Shown: piece by piece, positions 1 through 9,948 of the stretch
Layout: each line of letters starts with the position of its first letter
Position numbering within the stretch: the stretch's first letter is position 1
From: Gracilariopsis chorda
Taxonomy: Eukaryota; Rhodophyta; Florideophyceae; Gracilariales; Gracilariaceae
Length of the DNA: 33,448 nt
Assembly (NCBI GenBank): GCA_003194525.1
Contig: NBIV01000429.1
Span: forward strand, 1 to 33,448
Direction of reading: 5' to 3'
Position numbers and translations under genes: made by a program
Notes under the pieces: generated by a model
Database searches by the model: none
Told to the model about the DNA's origin: nothing
The model's input: only the letters and a program-made list of their open reading frames with translations

Positions 1-224
1 GCACGCTTTAGTGTAGTGCAACTTTATTGGTGTGCATAACCATGGTAGTTAAAATGGCACGCTTTATTGAGGTGCCAGTTACCCATGGTGAATTACATGG
101 CACGCTTTATTGTAGTGCCATTTCATTGGTGTGCATAACCATGGTGAATGACATGGCACGCTTTAGTGTAGTGGTATTTTACTGGTGTGCATAAGGATGG
201 TGTAGTATAGCGTGCAATGTTATT

Positions 225-271
225 GGTGCACATGACCATTGAAAATATTAATTAAAACCGTCATGTGCACC
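225..271. other. 12-bp inverted repeat (also 2707-2754, 5195-5242, 7684-7731; 15-bp form at 10047-10092)
   Basis: GGTGCACATGAC at 225-236 pairs perfectly with GTCATGTGCACC at 260-271 across an AT-rich spacer of about 23 to 24 nt. In the edge unit the arms are GTGCACATGACCGTT and AACGGTCATGTGCAC, 15 bp perfect with a 16-nt loop. Pairing is therefore kept although the sequence changed. Confidence 0.85.
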
Positions 272-330
272 GCAGTGCAAGGGGCTCGTGTACTGTAGTG
301 TAATGGGTGGGCTACTATGGTCAAACATGT

Positions 331-504
331 AGGCTACTGTGGCGTCCAAAAGGCGCCAGGTGGAAACGTGTCGGATTATGCGGTGCAAGATGGCGTGCAA
401 AAGGCGATAGGGGGAATAGGCTACTGTGGCGTGCAAAAGGCGCCAGGTGGAAACGTGTCGCATTATGCGGTGCAAGATGCCTCTTGGAGCGCATAAAATG
501 CCAC
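331..504. repeat. 87-bp direct tandem duplication inside the satellite unit
   Basis: Copies begin at AGGCTACTGTGG at 331 and 418, a period of 87 (29 codons), which makes the in-frame ORFs here look internally repeated. The same duplication is in units 2 to 4. The edge unit has only one copy (from about 10152). Only the second copy is followed by the inverted arm that completes the long hairpin. Confidence 0.9.
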
Positions 505-517
505 GTTTCCACTTGGC
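442..517. other. 76-nt long hairpin, unit 1 (also 2924-2999, 5412-5487, 7901-7976, 10176-10251)
   Basis: The outer stem has 16 positions: GCCAGGTGGAAACGTG pairs with CACGTTTCCACTTGGC, 15 Watson-Crick pairs and one G-T. An inner stem GCATTATGCG pairs with CGCATAAAATGC with a two-base bulge. The tip CAAGA-TGCC-TCTTG closes a four-base loop. A further four pairs (AGGC with GCCT) can form outside one bulged base. The element is exactly conserved in the diverged edge unit; units 3 and 4 have a single G to C change in one arm. It could be a structured RNA, a precursor of small RNA, or a structure used in Helitron-type replication. No function is shown. Confidence 0.85.
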
Positions 518-621
518 AGCCTCCTTCTCGATTTTTCAGCCAATGAGTGAGCGTTAGCTGACACACAGACAGACAGACTGACAATCATTGTCTTTAGTAA
601 GGGGGGAAAAGTGGCTCCATT

Positions 622-636
622 GCGTGCTTCGCACGC
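622..636. other. Short GC hairpin GCGTGC-TTC-GCACGC, repeated in each of units 1-4
   Basis: A 6-bp perfect stem with a 3-nt loop lies between the helicase remnant and the CCCCCCTTACTAA stretch when read on the minus strand. Helitron 3' ends have a GC-rich hairpin shortly before a CTRR terminus. Here the first CTAA lies about 23 nt past the stem, further than usual and not followed by T, so this is only a candidate terminus. Confidence 0.5.
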
Positions 637-728
637 GTTAAGGAGTGAAAGAAGCATTAGAGTTGAAAAGAGTATTCGGGTAGCGTGTTTTGGGTAGTTT
701 GTTTGTAGAATGCAAGTATTTTTGGGAG

Positions 729-772
729 TAAGAAGGGAGAAGAAAAGAAAAAATGAAAGAAAGAAGAAGAGG
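729..772 (+). repeat. Polypurine tract
   Basis: A run of A and G with a single T at 754, repeated in each full unit. On the minus strand it lies just downstream of the helicase remnant stop as a pyrimidine tract. It could be low-complexity 3' untranslated sequence. Confidence 0.7.
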
Positions 773-778
773 TTAACT

Positions 779-1017
779 TCAAGCTATCAAGTTCGTCAAC
801 GAAAGAACTTCGGGGTACACTACATTCTTGGTAGAGATGCTACCGGCAGGGGACAGGTCACGATGTTGGTCTGGTTGGTGGTCTGAGAAAAGGCGATGTA
901 CAGATGGCCATGCGTGGAACAGAGATCACGCAAATCGAGTCCGATGCGACCATTAGACGACTGAACCTGTGCTTTATTGGTAGTGATGGCAAAACAGACA
1001 CGTAGTGGGAACTGGGT
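779..1017 (-). pseudogene. Helitron PIF1-like helicase, C-terminal exon remnant (unit 1, frameshifted)
   Basis: This is the same remnant as at 5749-5988. It reads TQFPLRVCFAITTNKAQVQS and HGHLYIAFSQTTNQTNIV, then loses frame because the G run at 849-852 has four Gs instead of five. The last part (KNVVYPEVL) is encoded in another frame. It is preceded on the minus strand by TTTGTAAATCAG, a plausible 3' splice site. Confidence 0.75.
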
Positions 1018-1120
1018 CTGATTTACAAAATAAATAAAATTGTGTGTGCATAGAAAGTGCGCTTTCAGCTCCGTCATGCAACGCATGATCGAAGGCAATG
1101 GTAATAGGTGCTCTGCACGC

Positions 1121-1318
1121 GGGCGTTTCACGCCCCGCGTGCAGACTGCCCCACCGCCTCGGCACGCAGTCTGCAGAGGCTGCTATGTCACACTACGCGT
1201 CTGGCGTGTAGATGAGATCGGGCGTTTCACGCCCCGCGTGCAGACTGCCCCACCTCCTCGGCACGCAGTCTGCAGAGGCTGCTGTGTCACGCTACGCTTC
1301 GAGTTTGTAGATGAGATC
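1121..1318. repeat. 99-bp direct tandem duplication with strong hairpins (also 3603-3800, 6092-6289, 8581-8778)
   Basis: Copies begin at GGGCGTTTCACGCCCC at 1121 and 1220. Each has a small stem GGGCG-TTTCA-CGCCC and a perfect 10-bp stem, TGCAGACTGC (1140-1149) with GCAGTCTGCA (1166-1175), around a 16-nt loop. An overlapping alternative, GCGTGC with GCACGC, is possible. The 99-bp period gives a 33-residue repeat in ORFs through here; I see no evidence that these are translated. Confidence 0.9.
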
Positions 1319-1530
1319 TGCATATCTTAGCATTTGGAAGGAAAGTGCCACCATCGTGCAAATCATAGTCGTTCGTAGCGTGTTCTTACATAGCATTATT
1401 GAACAGAGTTGTGTGCCGCCGATAATATACCTTGCATTGCCATCAGAGCCTCAGATAGCCTCTTTAGACTGGTGTGAGAAGGTATTGTGGCTTCTATTGC
1501 ATCGAATTTAAGCATGAAACTGTACACTGA

Positions 1531-1650
1531 CACCTAGCATTGTCACCCCTCGAATCATGGCGTCTAGTATGATGGCGCGTAGCATCGTCGATCCTAGCAT
1601 CGATGCGCTTAGGATTGTCGCGCCCAGCATCGTGGCGTCTAGCATCGTCA
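1531..1650. repeat. 15-bp minisatellite, eight monomers (also 4012-4132, 6501-6620, 8990-9109)
   Basis: Eight uninterrupted 15-bp monomers related to CGCCTAGCATCGTCG fill exactly 120 bases. Unit 2 has one inserted T. Because 15 is a multiple of 3, every frame shows a five-residue periodicity on both strands. More degenerate TAGCAT/GTCG words continue on both sides (about 1310-2060), so the flanks may be an older form of the same repeat. Confidence 0.9.
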
Positions 1651-2185
1651 AGCATTTCTGTGCAGAACCTCATTTGGGGTAACATGGCGTGCTGCTCAGG
1701 TATTGTGCCTTCTAGGGTATCGAGCTTTGAAGATGAAGCTGTAGAGCATTGCTTCGTAAACGGAAGTAGAACCGTCGCGCATTCCACTATGTCACATATT
1801 GTTTCATGTAGAACATGGTCAAGCATAGCTTGGTTGCGCGGAGCATCGTAGAAGGCAGCACTGCGTGTCGCAATTATACGGTAAACTATGCTACCGTGCG
1901 GAAGTAAAACCTTTGCGTATACTGCAGCATTGTAGAGCATCGTCGTGCCTAGAATCGTCGCGCATCGTCATTACACATAGCCTTGTTCTTCTTACCATTG
2001 TCGCGCCTGGCATCGTCGTGTAGAGCATGGTTATGTGGAGCGTTGGTTAAGAGATCACTGCGTACTGCTCTATGGTTTAGAGGAGTATAGACGTGCCGGC
2101 AAGTAAATGCGTGTAATACTTATGTCGAGCAATGTTTCATTTGTAGAGTAACTAAAGCAAAAGAAAGAGGAGCGCTCAGCCCCTG

Positions 2186-2683
2186 AATGACATGGCACGC
2201 TTTAGTGTAGTGGCCATTTTATTGGTTTGCATAACCATGGTAATTAAAATGGCACAATTTATTGTAGTGCCATTTAACCATGATGAATGACATGGCACAG
2301 TTTATTATTGTGCCACGTTATTGGTGAATAACATGGCACGCTTTATTGTAGTGCCATTCAACCATGGTGAATTACATGGCACGCTTTATTGTAGTGCCAC
2401 GTTATTGGTGTGCATAACCATGGTGAATGACATAGCACGCTTTATTTCAATGCCACTTTATTGGTGTGCATAACAATGGTGAATGATATGCACGCTTTAG
2501 TGTAGTGCAACTTTATTGTGTGCATAACATGGTAGTTAAAATGCACGCTTTATTGAGTGCAGTTACCATGTGAATTACATGGCACGCTTTATTGTAGTGC
2601 CATTTCATTGGTGTGCATAACCATGGTGAATGACATGGCACGCTTTAGTGTAGTGGTATTTTACTGGTGTTCATAAGGATGGT
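2186..2683. repeat. Minisatellite of 56-bp and about 41-bp monomers with a built-in hairpin (copies also at 1-200, 4666-5171, 7155-7660, 9644-10020)
   Basis: The full monomer is ATGGCAC, GCTTTATTGTA, GTGCCAT, then TTATTGGTGTGCATAA and CCATGGTGAATGAC. A short form lacks the TATTGGTGTGCAT segment. ATGGCAC and GTGCCAT are exact reverse complements, so each monomer can form a 7-bp stem with an 11-nt loop, and most also contain the palindrome CCATGG. The block straddles the unit boundary. The edge block (9644-10020) has more divergent monomers. Confidence 0.9.
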
Positions 2684-4970
2684 GTAGTATAGCGTGCAAT
2701 GTTATTGGTGCACATGACCATTGAAAAGTATTAATTAAAACCGTCATGTGCACCGCAGTGCAAGGGCTCGTGTACTGTAGTGTAATGGGTGGGCTACTAT
2801 GGTCAAACATGTAGGCTACTGTGGCGTCCAAAAGGCGCCAGGTGGAAACGTGTCGGATTATGCGGTGCAAGATGGCGTGCAAAAGGCGATAGGGGGAATA
2901 GGCCACTGTGGCGTGCAAAAGGCGCCAGGTGGAAACGTGTCGCATTATGCGGTGCAAGATGCCTCTTGGAGCGCATAAAATGCCACGTTTCCACTTGGCA
3001 GCCTCCTTCTCGATTTTTTCAGCCAATGAGTGAGCGTTAGCTGACACACAGACAGACAGACTGACAATCATTGTCTTTAGTAAGGGGGGAAAAGTGGCTC
3101 CATTGCGTGCTTCGCACGCGTTAAGGAGTGAAAGAAGCATTAGAGTGAAAAGAGTATTCGGGTAGCGTGTTTTGGGTAGTTTGTTTGTAGAATGCAAGTA
3201 TTTTTGGGGAGTAAGAAGGGAGAAGAAAAGAAAAAATGAAAGAAAGAAGAAGAGGTTAACTTCAAGCTTTCAAGTTCGTCAACGAAAGAACTTCGGGGTA
3301 CACTACATTCTTGGTAGAGATGCTACCGGCAGGGGGCAGGTCACGATGTTGGTCTGGTTGGTGGTCTGAGAAAAGGCGATGTACAGATGGCCATGCGTGG
3401 AACAGAGATCACGCAAATCGAGTCCGATGCGACCATTAGACGACTGAACCTGTGCTTTATTGCTAGTGATGGCAAAACAGACACGTAGTGGGAATGGGTC
3501 TGATTTACAAAATAAATAAAATTGTGTGTGCATAGAAAGTGCGCTTTCAGCTCCGTCATGCAACGCATGATCGAAGGCAATGGTAATAGGTGCTCTGCAC
3601 GCGGGCGTTTCACGCCCCGCGTGCAGACTGCCCCACCGCCTCGGCACGCAGTCTGCAGAGGCTGCTATGTCACACTACGCGTCTGGCGTGTAGATGAGAT
3701 CGGGCGTTTCACGCCCCGCGTGCAGACTGCCCCACCTCCTCGGCACGCAGTCTGCAGAGGCTGCTGTGTCACGCTACGCTTCGAGTTTGTAGATGAGATC
3801 TGCATATCTTAGCATTTGGAAGGAAAGTGCCACCATCGTGCAAATCATAGTCGTTCGTAGCGTGTTCTTACATAGCATTATTGAACAGAGTTGTGTGCCG
3901 CCGATAATATACCTTGCATTGCCATCAGAGCCTCAGATAGCCTCTTTAGACTGGTGTGAGAAGGTATTGTGGCTTCTATTGCATCGAATTTAAGCATAAA
4001 CTGTACACTGACACCTAGCATTGTCACCCCTCGAATCATGGCGTCTAGTATTGATGGCGCGTAGCATCGTCGATCCTAGCATCGATGCGCTTAGGATTGT
4101 CGCGCCCAGCATCGTGGCGTCTAGCATCGTCAAGCATTTCTGTGCAGAACCTCATTTGGGGTAACATGGCGTGCTGCTCAGGTATTGTGCCTTCTAGGTA
4201 TCGAGCTTTGAAGATGAAGCTGTAGAGCATTGCTTCGTAAACGGAAGTAGAATCGTCGCGCATTCCACTATGTCACATAATGTCTTCATGTAGAACATGG
4301 TCAAGCATAGCTTGGTTGCGCGGAGCATCGTAGAAGGCAGCACTGCGTGTGGCAATTATACGGTAAACTATGCTACCGTGCGGAAGTAAAACCTTTGCGT
4401 ATACTGCAGCATTGTAGAGCATCGTCGTGCCTAGAATCGTCGTGCATCGTCATTACACATAGCCTTGTTCTTCTTACCATTGTCGCGCCTGGCATCGTCG
4501 TGTAGAGCATGGTTATAGGGAGCGTTGGTTAAGAGATCACTGCGTACTGCTCTATGGTTTAGAGGAGTATAGACGTGCCGGCAAGTAAATGCGTGTATAC
4601 TTATGTCGAGCAATGTTTCATTTGTAGAGTAACTAAAGCAAAAGAAAGAGGAGCGCTCAGCCCCTGAATGACATGGCACGCTTTAGTGTAGTGCCATTTT
4701 ATTGGTTTGCATAACCATGGTAATTAAAATGGCACACTTTATTGTAGTGCCATTTAACCATGATGAATGACATGGCACAGTTTATTATTGTGCCACGTTA
4801 TTGGTGAATAACATGGCACGCTTTATTGTAGTGCCATTCAACCATGGTGAATTACATGGCACGCTTTATTGTAGTGCCACGTTATTGGTGTGCATAACCA
4901 TGGTGAATGACAAAGAACGCTTTATTTCAATGCCACTTTATTGGTGTGAATAACAATGGTGAATGATATG
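2490..4970. repeat. Satellite unit 2
   Basis: This unit is 8 bases shorter than its neighbours. Eight one-base losses, all in runs of G or C, are packed into 2489-2575; see findings. It also carries one extra T in the 15-bp minisatellite near 4050 and small indels in the helicase remnant. Confidence 0.95.
3262..3499 (-). pseudogene. Helitron PIF1-like helicase, C-terminal exon remnant (unit 2, frameshifted twice)
   Basis: Same remnant as in unit 3. One base is missing near 3494 (GGAATGGG against GGAACTGGG), which disturbs the first codons. Another is lost after the G run near 3337, which disturbs the C-terminus. The central helicase motifs are intact in sequence. Confidence 0.75.
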
Positions 4971-7459
4971 GCACGCTTTAGTGTAGTGCAACTTTATTGG
5001 TGTGCATAACCATGGTAGTTAAAATGGCACGCTTTATTGAGGTGCCAGTTACCCATGGTGAATTACATGGCACGCTTTATTGTAGTGCCATTTCATTGGT
5101 GTGCATAACCATGGTGAATGACATGGCACGCTTTAGTGTAGTGGTATTTTACTGGTGTGCATAAGGATGGTGTAGTATAGCGTGCAATGTTATTGGTGCA
5201 CATGACCATTGAAAAGTATTAATTAAAACCGTCATGTGCACCGCAGTGCAAGGGCTCGTGTACTGTAGTGTAATGGGTGGGCTACTATGGTCAAACATGT
5301 AGGCTACTGTGGCGTCCAAAAGGCGCCAGGTGGAAACGTGTCGGATTATGCGGTGCAAGATGGCGTGCAAAAGGCGATAGGGGGAATAGGCCACTGTGGC
5401 GTGCAAAAGGCGCCAGGTGGAAACGTGTCGCATTATGCGGTGCAAGATGCCTCTTGGAGCGCATAAAATGCCACGTTTCCACTTCGCAGCCTCCTTCTCG
5501 ATTTTTCAGCCAATGAGTGAGCGTTAGCTGACACACAGACAGACAGACTGACAATCATTGTCTTTAGTAAGGGGGGAAAAGTGGCTCCATTGCGTGCTTC
5601 GCACGCGTTAAGGAGTGAAAGAAGCATTAGAGTGAAAAGAGTATTCGGGTAGCGTGTTTTGGGTAGTTTGTTTGTAGAATGCCAGTATTTTTGGGGAGTA
5701 AGAAGGGAGAAGAAAAGAAAAAATGAAAGAAAGAAGAAGAGGTTAACTTCAAGCTATCAAGTTCGTCAACGAAAGAACTTCGGGGTACACTACATTCTTG
5801 GTAGAGATGCTACCGGCAGGGGGACAGGTCACGATGTTGGTCTGGTTGGTGGTCTGAGAAAAGGCGATGTACAGATGGCCATGCGTGGAACAGAGATCAC
5901 GCAAATCGAGTCCGATGCGACCATTAGACGACTGAACCTGTGCTTTATTGGTAGTGATGGCAAAACAGACACGTAGTGGGAACTGGGTCTGATTTACAAA
6001 ATAAATAAAATTGTGTGTGCATAGAAAGTGCGCTTTCAGCTCCGTCATGCAACGCATGATCGAAGGCAATGGTAATAGGTGCTCTGCACGCGGGCGTTTC
6101 ACGCCCCGCGTGCAGACTGCCCCACCGCCTCGGCACGCAGTCTGCAGAGGCTGCTATGTCACACTACGCGTCTGGCGTGTAGATGAGATCGGGCGTTTCA
6201 CGCCCCGCGTGCAGACTGCCCCACCTCCTCGGCACGCAGTCTGCAGAGGCTGCTGTGTCACGCTACGCTTCGAGTTTGTAGATGAGATCTGCATATCTTA
6301 GCATTTGGAAGGAAAGTGCCACCATCGTGCAAATCATAGTCGTTCGTAGCGTGTTCTTACATAGCATTATTGAACAGAGTTGTGTGCCGCCGATAATATA
6401 CCTTGCATTGCCATCAGAGCCTCAGATAGCCTCTTTAGACTGGTGTGAGAAGGTATTGTGGCTTCTATTGCATCGAATTTAAGCATAAACTGTACACTGA
6501 CACCTAGCATTGTCACCCCTCGAATCATGGCGTCTAGTATGATGGCGCGTAGCATCGTCGATCCTAGCATCGATGCGCTTAGGATTGTCGCGCCCAGCAT
6601 CGTGGCGTCTAGCATCGTCAAGCATTTCTGTGCAGAACCTCATTTGGGGTAACATGGCGTGCTGCTCAGGTATTGTGCCTTCTAGGGTATCGAGCTTTGA
6701 AGATGAAGCTGTAGAGCATTGCTTCGTAAACGGAAGTAGAATCGTCGCGCATTCCACTATGTCACATAATGTCTTCATGTAGAACATGGTCAAGCATAGC
6801 TTGGTTGCGCGGAGCATCGTAGAAGGCAGCACTGCGTGTGGCAATTATACGGTAAACTATGCTACCGTGCGGAAGTAAAACCTTTGCGTATACTGCAGCA
6901 TTGTAGAGCATCGTCGTGCCTAGAATCGTCGTGCATCGTCATTACACATAGCCTTGTTCTTCTTACCATTGTCGCGCCTGGCATCGTCGTGTAGAGCATG
7001 GTTATAGGGAGCGTTGGTTAAGAGATCACTGCGTACTGCTCTATGGTTTAGAGGAGTATAGACGTGCCGGCAAGTAAATGCGTGTATACTTATGTCGAGC
7101 AATGTTTCATTTGTAGAGTAACTAAAGCAAAAGAAAGAGGAGCGCTCAGCCCCTGAATGACATGGCACGCTTTAGTGTAGTGCCATTTTATTGGTTTGCA
7201 TAACCATGGTAATTAAAATGGCACACTTTATTGTAGTGCCATTTAACCATGATGAATGACATGGCACAGTTTATTATTGTGCCACGTTATTGGTGAATAA
7301 CATGGCACGCTTTATTGTAGTGCCATTCAACCATGGTGAATTACATGGCACGCTTTATTGTAGTGCCACGTTATTGGTGTGCATAACCATGGTGAATGAC
7401 AAAGAACGCTTTATTTCAATGCCACTTTATTGGTGTGAATAACAATGGTGAATGATATG
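4971..7459. repeat. Satellite unit 3
   Basis: 2489 bases, nearly identical to unit 4, with which it shares derived changes such as CTTCGC in place of CTTGGC in the long hairpin arm. The helicase remnant is open to its natural stop here. Confidence 0.95.
5749..5988 (-). pseudogene. Helitron PIF1-like helicase, C-terminal exon remnant (unit 3, open to stop)
   Basis: 79 codons, open from a likely 3' splice site (TTTGTAAATCAG before codon ACC) to TGA at 5749-5751. In order it contains FPLRVCFAITTNKAQVQS, matching the FAMTINKSQGQS region of Helitron helicases, then GLDLR, then HGHLYIAFSQ, matching HGQLYVALSR, and ends with KNVVYPEVL, matching the NVVYxEVL tail of PIF1-like Helitron proteins. In Helitrons this superfamily 1 helicase unwinds DNA during rolling-circle transposition, joined to a Rep nuclease. 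Here no upstream helicase or Rep part is present. Key residues are altered: the R of LSR, expected to contact ATP, is Q, and the G of KSQGQS is V. It is therefore a non-functional fragment amplified with the satellite. The splice-site reading is inference; the family assignment rests on motifs. Confidence 0.8.
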
Positions 7460-9948
7460 GCACGCTTTAGTGTAGTGCAACTTTATTGGTGTGCATAACC
7501 ATGGTAGTTAAAATGGCACGCTTTATTGAGGTGCCAGTTACCCATGGTGAATTACATGGCACGCTTTATTGTAGTGCCATTTCATTGGTGTGCATAACCA
7601 TGGTGAATGACATGGCACGCTTTAGTGTAGTGGTATTTTACTGGTGTGCATAAGGATGGTGTAGTATAGCGTGCAATGTTATTGGTGCACATGACCATTG
7701 AAAAGTATTAATTAAAACCGTCATGTGCACCGCAGTGCAAGGGCTCGTGTACTGTAGTGTAATGGGTGGGCTACTATGGTCAAACATGTAGGCTACTGTG
7801 GCGTCCAAAAGGCGCCAGGTGGAAACGTGTCGGATTATGCGGTGCAAGATGGCGTGCAAAAGGCGATAGGGGGAATAGGCCACTGTGGCGTGCAAAAGGC
7901 GCCAGGTGGAAACGTGTCGCATTATGCGGTGCAAGATGCCTCTTGGAGCGCATAAAATGCCACGTTTCCACTTCGCAGCCTCCTTCTCGATTTTTCAGCC
8001 AATGAGTGAGCGTTAGCTGACACACAGACAGACAGACTGACAATCATTGTCTTTAGTAAGGGGGGAAAAGTGGCTCCATTGCGTGCTTCGCACGCGTTAA
8101 GGAGTGAAAGAAGCATTAGAGTGAAAAGAGTATTCGGGTAGCGTGTTTTGGGTAGTTTGTTTGTAGAATGCCAGTATTTTTGGGGAGTAAGAAGGGAGAA
8201 GAAAAGAAAAAATGAAAGAAAGAAGAAGAGGTTAACTTCAAGCTATCAAGTTCGTCAACGAAAGAACTTCGGGGTACACTACATTCTTGGTAGAGATGCT
8301 ACCGGCAGGGGGACAGGTCACGATGTTGGTCTGGTTGGTGGTCTGAGAAAAGGCGATGTACAGATGGCCATGCGTGGAACAGAGATCACGCAAATCGAGT
8401 CCGATGCGACCATTAGACGACTGAACCTGTGATTTATTGCTAGTGATGGCAAAACAGACACGTAGTGGGAACTGGGTCTGATTTACAAAATAAATAAAAT
8501 TGTGTGTGCATAGAAAGTGCGCTTTCAGCTCCGTCATGCAACGCATGATCGAAGGCAATGGTAATAGGTGCTCTGCACGCGGGCGTTTCACGCCCCGCGT
8601 GCAGACTGCCCCACCGCCTCGGCACGCAGTCTGCAGAGGCTGCTATGTCACACTACGCGTCTGGCGTGTAGATGAGATCGGGCGTTTCACGCCCCGCGTG
8701 CAGACTGCCCCACCTCCTCGGCATGCAGTCTGCAGAGGCTGCTGTGTCACGCTACGCTTCGAGTTTGTAGATGAGATCTGCATATCTTAGCATTTGGAAG
8801 GAAAGTGCCACCATCGTGCAAATCATAGTCTTTCGTAGCGTGTTCTTACATAGCATTATTGAACAGAGTTGTGCGCCGCCGATAATATACCTTGCATTGC
8901 CATCAGAGCCTCAGATAGCCTCTTTAGACTGGTGTGAGAAGGTATTGTGGCTTCTATTGCATCGAATTTAAGCATAAACTGTACACTGACACCTAGCACT
9001 GTCACCCCTCGAATCATGGCGTCTAGTATGATGGCGCGTAGCATCGTCGATCCTAGCATCGATGCGCTTAGGATTGTCGCGCCCAGCATCGTTGCGTCTA
9101 GCATCGTCAAGCATTTCTGTGCAGAACCTCATTTGGGGTAACATGGCGTGCTGCTCAGGTATTGTGCCTTCTAGGGTATCGAGCTTTGAAGATGAAGCTG
9201 TAGAGCATTGCTTCGTAAACGGAAGTAGAATCGTCGCGCATTCCACTATGTCACATAATGTCTTCATGTAGAACATGGTCAAGCATAGCTTGGTTGCGCG
9301 GAGCATCGTAGAAGGCAGCACTGCGTGTGGCAATTATACGGTAAACTATGCTACCGTGCGGAAGTAAAACCTTTGCGTATACTGCAGCATTGTAGAGCAT
9401 CGCCGTGCCTAGAATCGTCGCGTATCGTCATTACACATAGCCTTGTTCTTCTTATCATTGTCGTGCCTGGCATCGTCGTGTAGAGCATGGTTATGTGGAG
9501 CGTTGGTTAAGAGATCACTGCGTACTGCTCTATGGTTTAGAGGAGTATAGACGTGCCGGCAATTAAATGCGTGTATAATTATGTCAAGCAATGTTTCATT
9601 TGTAGAGTAACTAAAGCAAAAGAAAGGGGAGTGCTCAGCGCGCGAATGACATGGCACGCTTTTGTATGGTGCCATTTTATTGGTGTGCCTAACCATGGTG
9701 AATAACATGGCACGCTTTAGTTTAGTGCTATTTTATTGGAGTGCATAACCATGGTGAATGACATGGCAAGCTTTATTGTAGTGCCATTTTGTTGGTGTGC
9801 ATTGCCATGGTGAGTGACATGGCAGGCTTTATTTTAGTGCCACTTTATTGGTGTGCATAACTATAGTAATTAAAATGGCACGGTTTATTGTAGTGCCAAT
9901 TAATTATGGTGAATGACATGGCACGATTTATTGTAGTGCCATTGCATT
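7460..9948. repeat. Satellite unit 4, diverging at its right end
   Basis: Matches unit 3 closely up to about 9400. Substitutions then accumulate, and the minisatellite block after 9643 differs clearly in monomer order and sequence. The right boundary is set by the period only and is approximate. Confidence 0.85.
8238..8477 (-). pseudogene. Helitron PIF1-like helicase, C-terminal exon remnant (unit 4, open to stop)
   Basis: Same 79-codon remnant as at 5749-5988, with NKSQVQS in place of NKAQVQS; the serine is closer to the family consensus. It ends at TGA 8238-8240. The Q in place of the motif VI arginine is shared by all four units, so that loss preceded amplification. Confidence 0.8.

Larger units (their letters stand above)
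1..2489. repeat. Satellite unit 1
   Basis: First complete period; base 1 corresponds to 2490, 4971 and 7460. It differs from units 3 and 4 mainly by single-base indels. One is a four-G instead of a five-G run at 849-852, which breaks the frame of the helicase remnant. It retains both the 87-bp and the 99-bp duplications. Confidence 0.95.

Noticed and set aside
307..584. Overlapping plus and minus ORFs with repeated RLLWRAKGARW and RHLAPHN blocks
   Set aside because: Both strands are open because of the 87-bp duplication and the hairpin; no sign of coding constraint.
590..640. Exact Helitron 3' terminus
   Set aside because: A hairpin and a CTAA are present, but the spacing is too long and the following base is not T, so the boundary is not claimed.
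1040..1330. 96-codon ORF repeated in every satellite unit with a duplicated 33-residue block
   Set aside because: It is created by the 99-bp duplication, the opposite strand is also open, and there is no family match, start context or extra conservation beyond the DNA repeat.
1494..1940. 148-codon minus-strand ORF in unit 1 rich in D, A and R
   Set aside because: It spans the 15-bp minisatellite, is broken by single-base changes in other units, and its composition follows the repeat.
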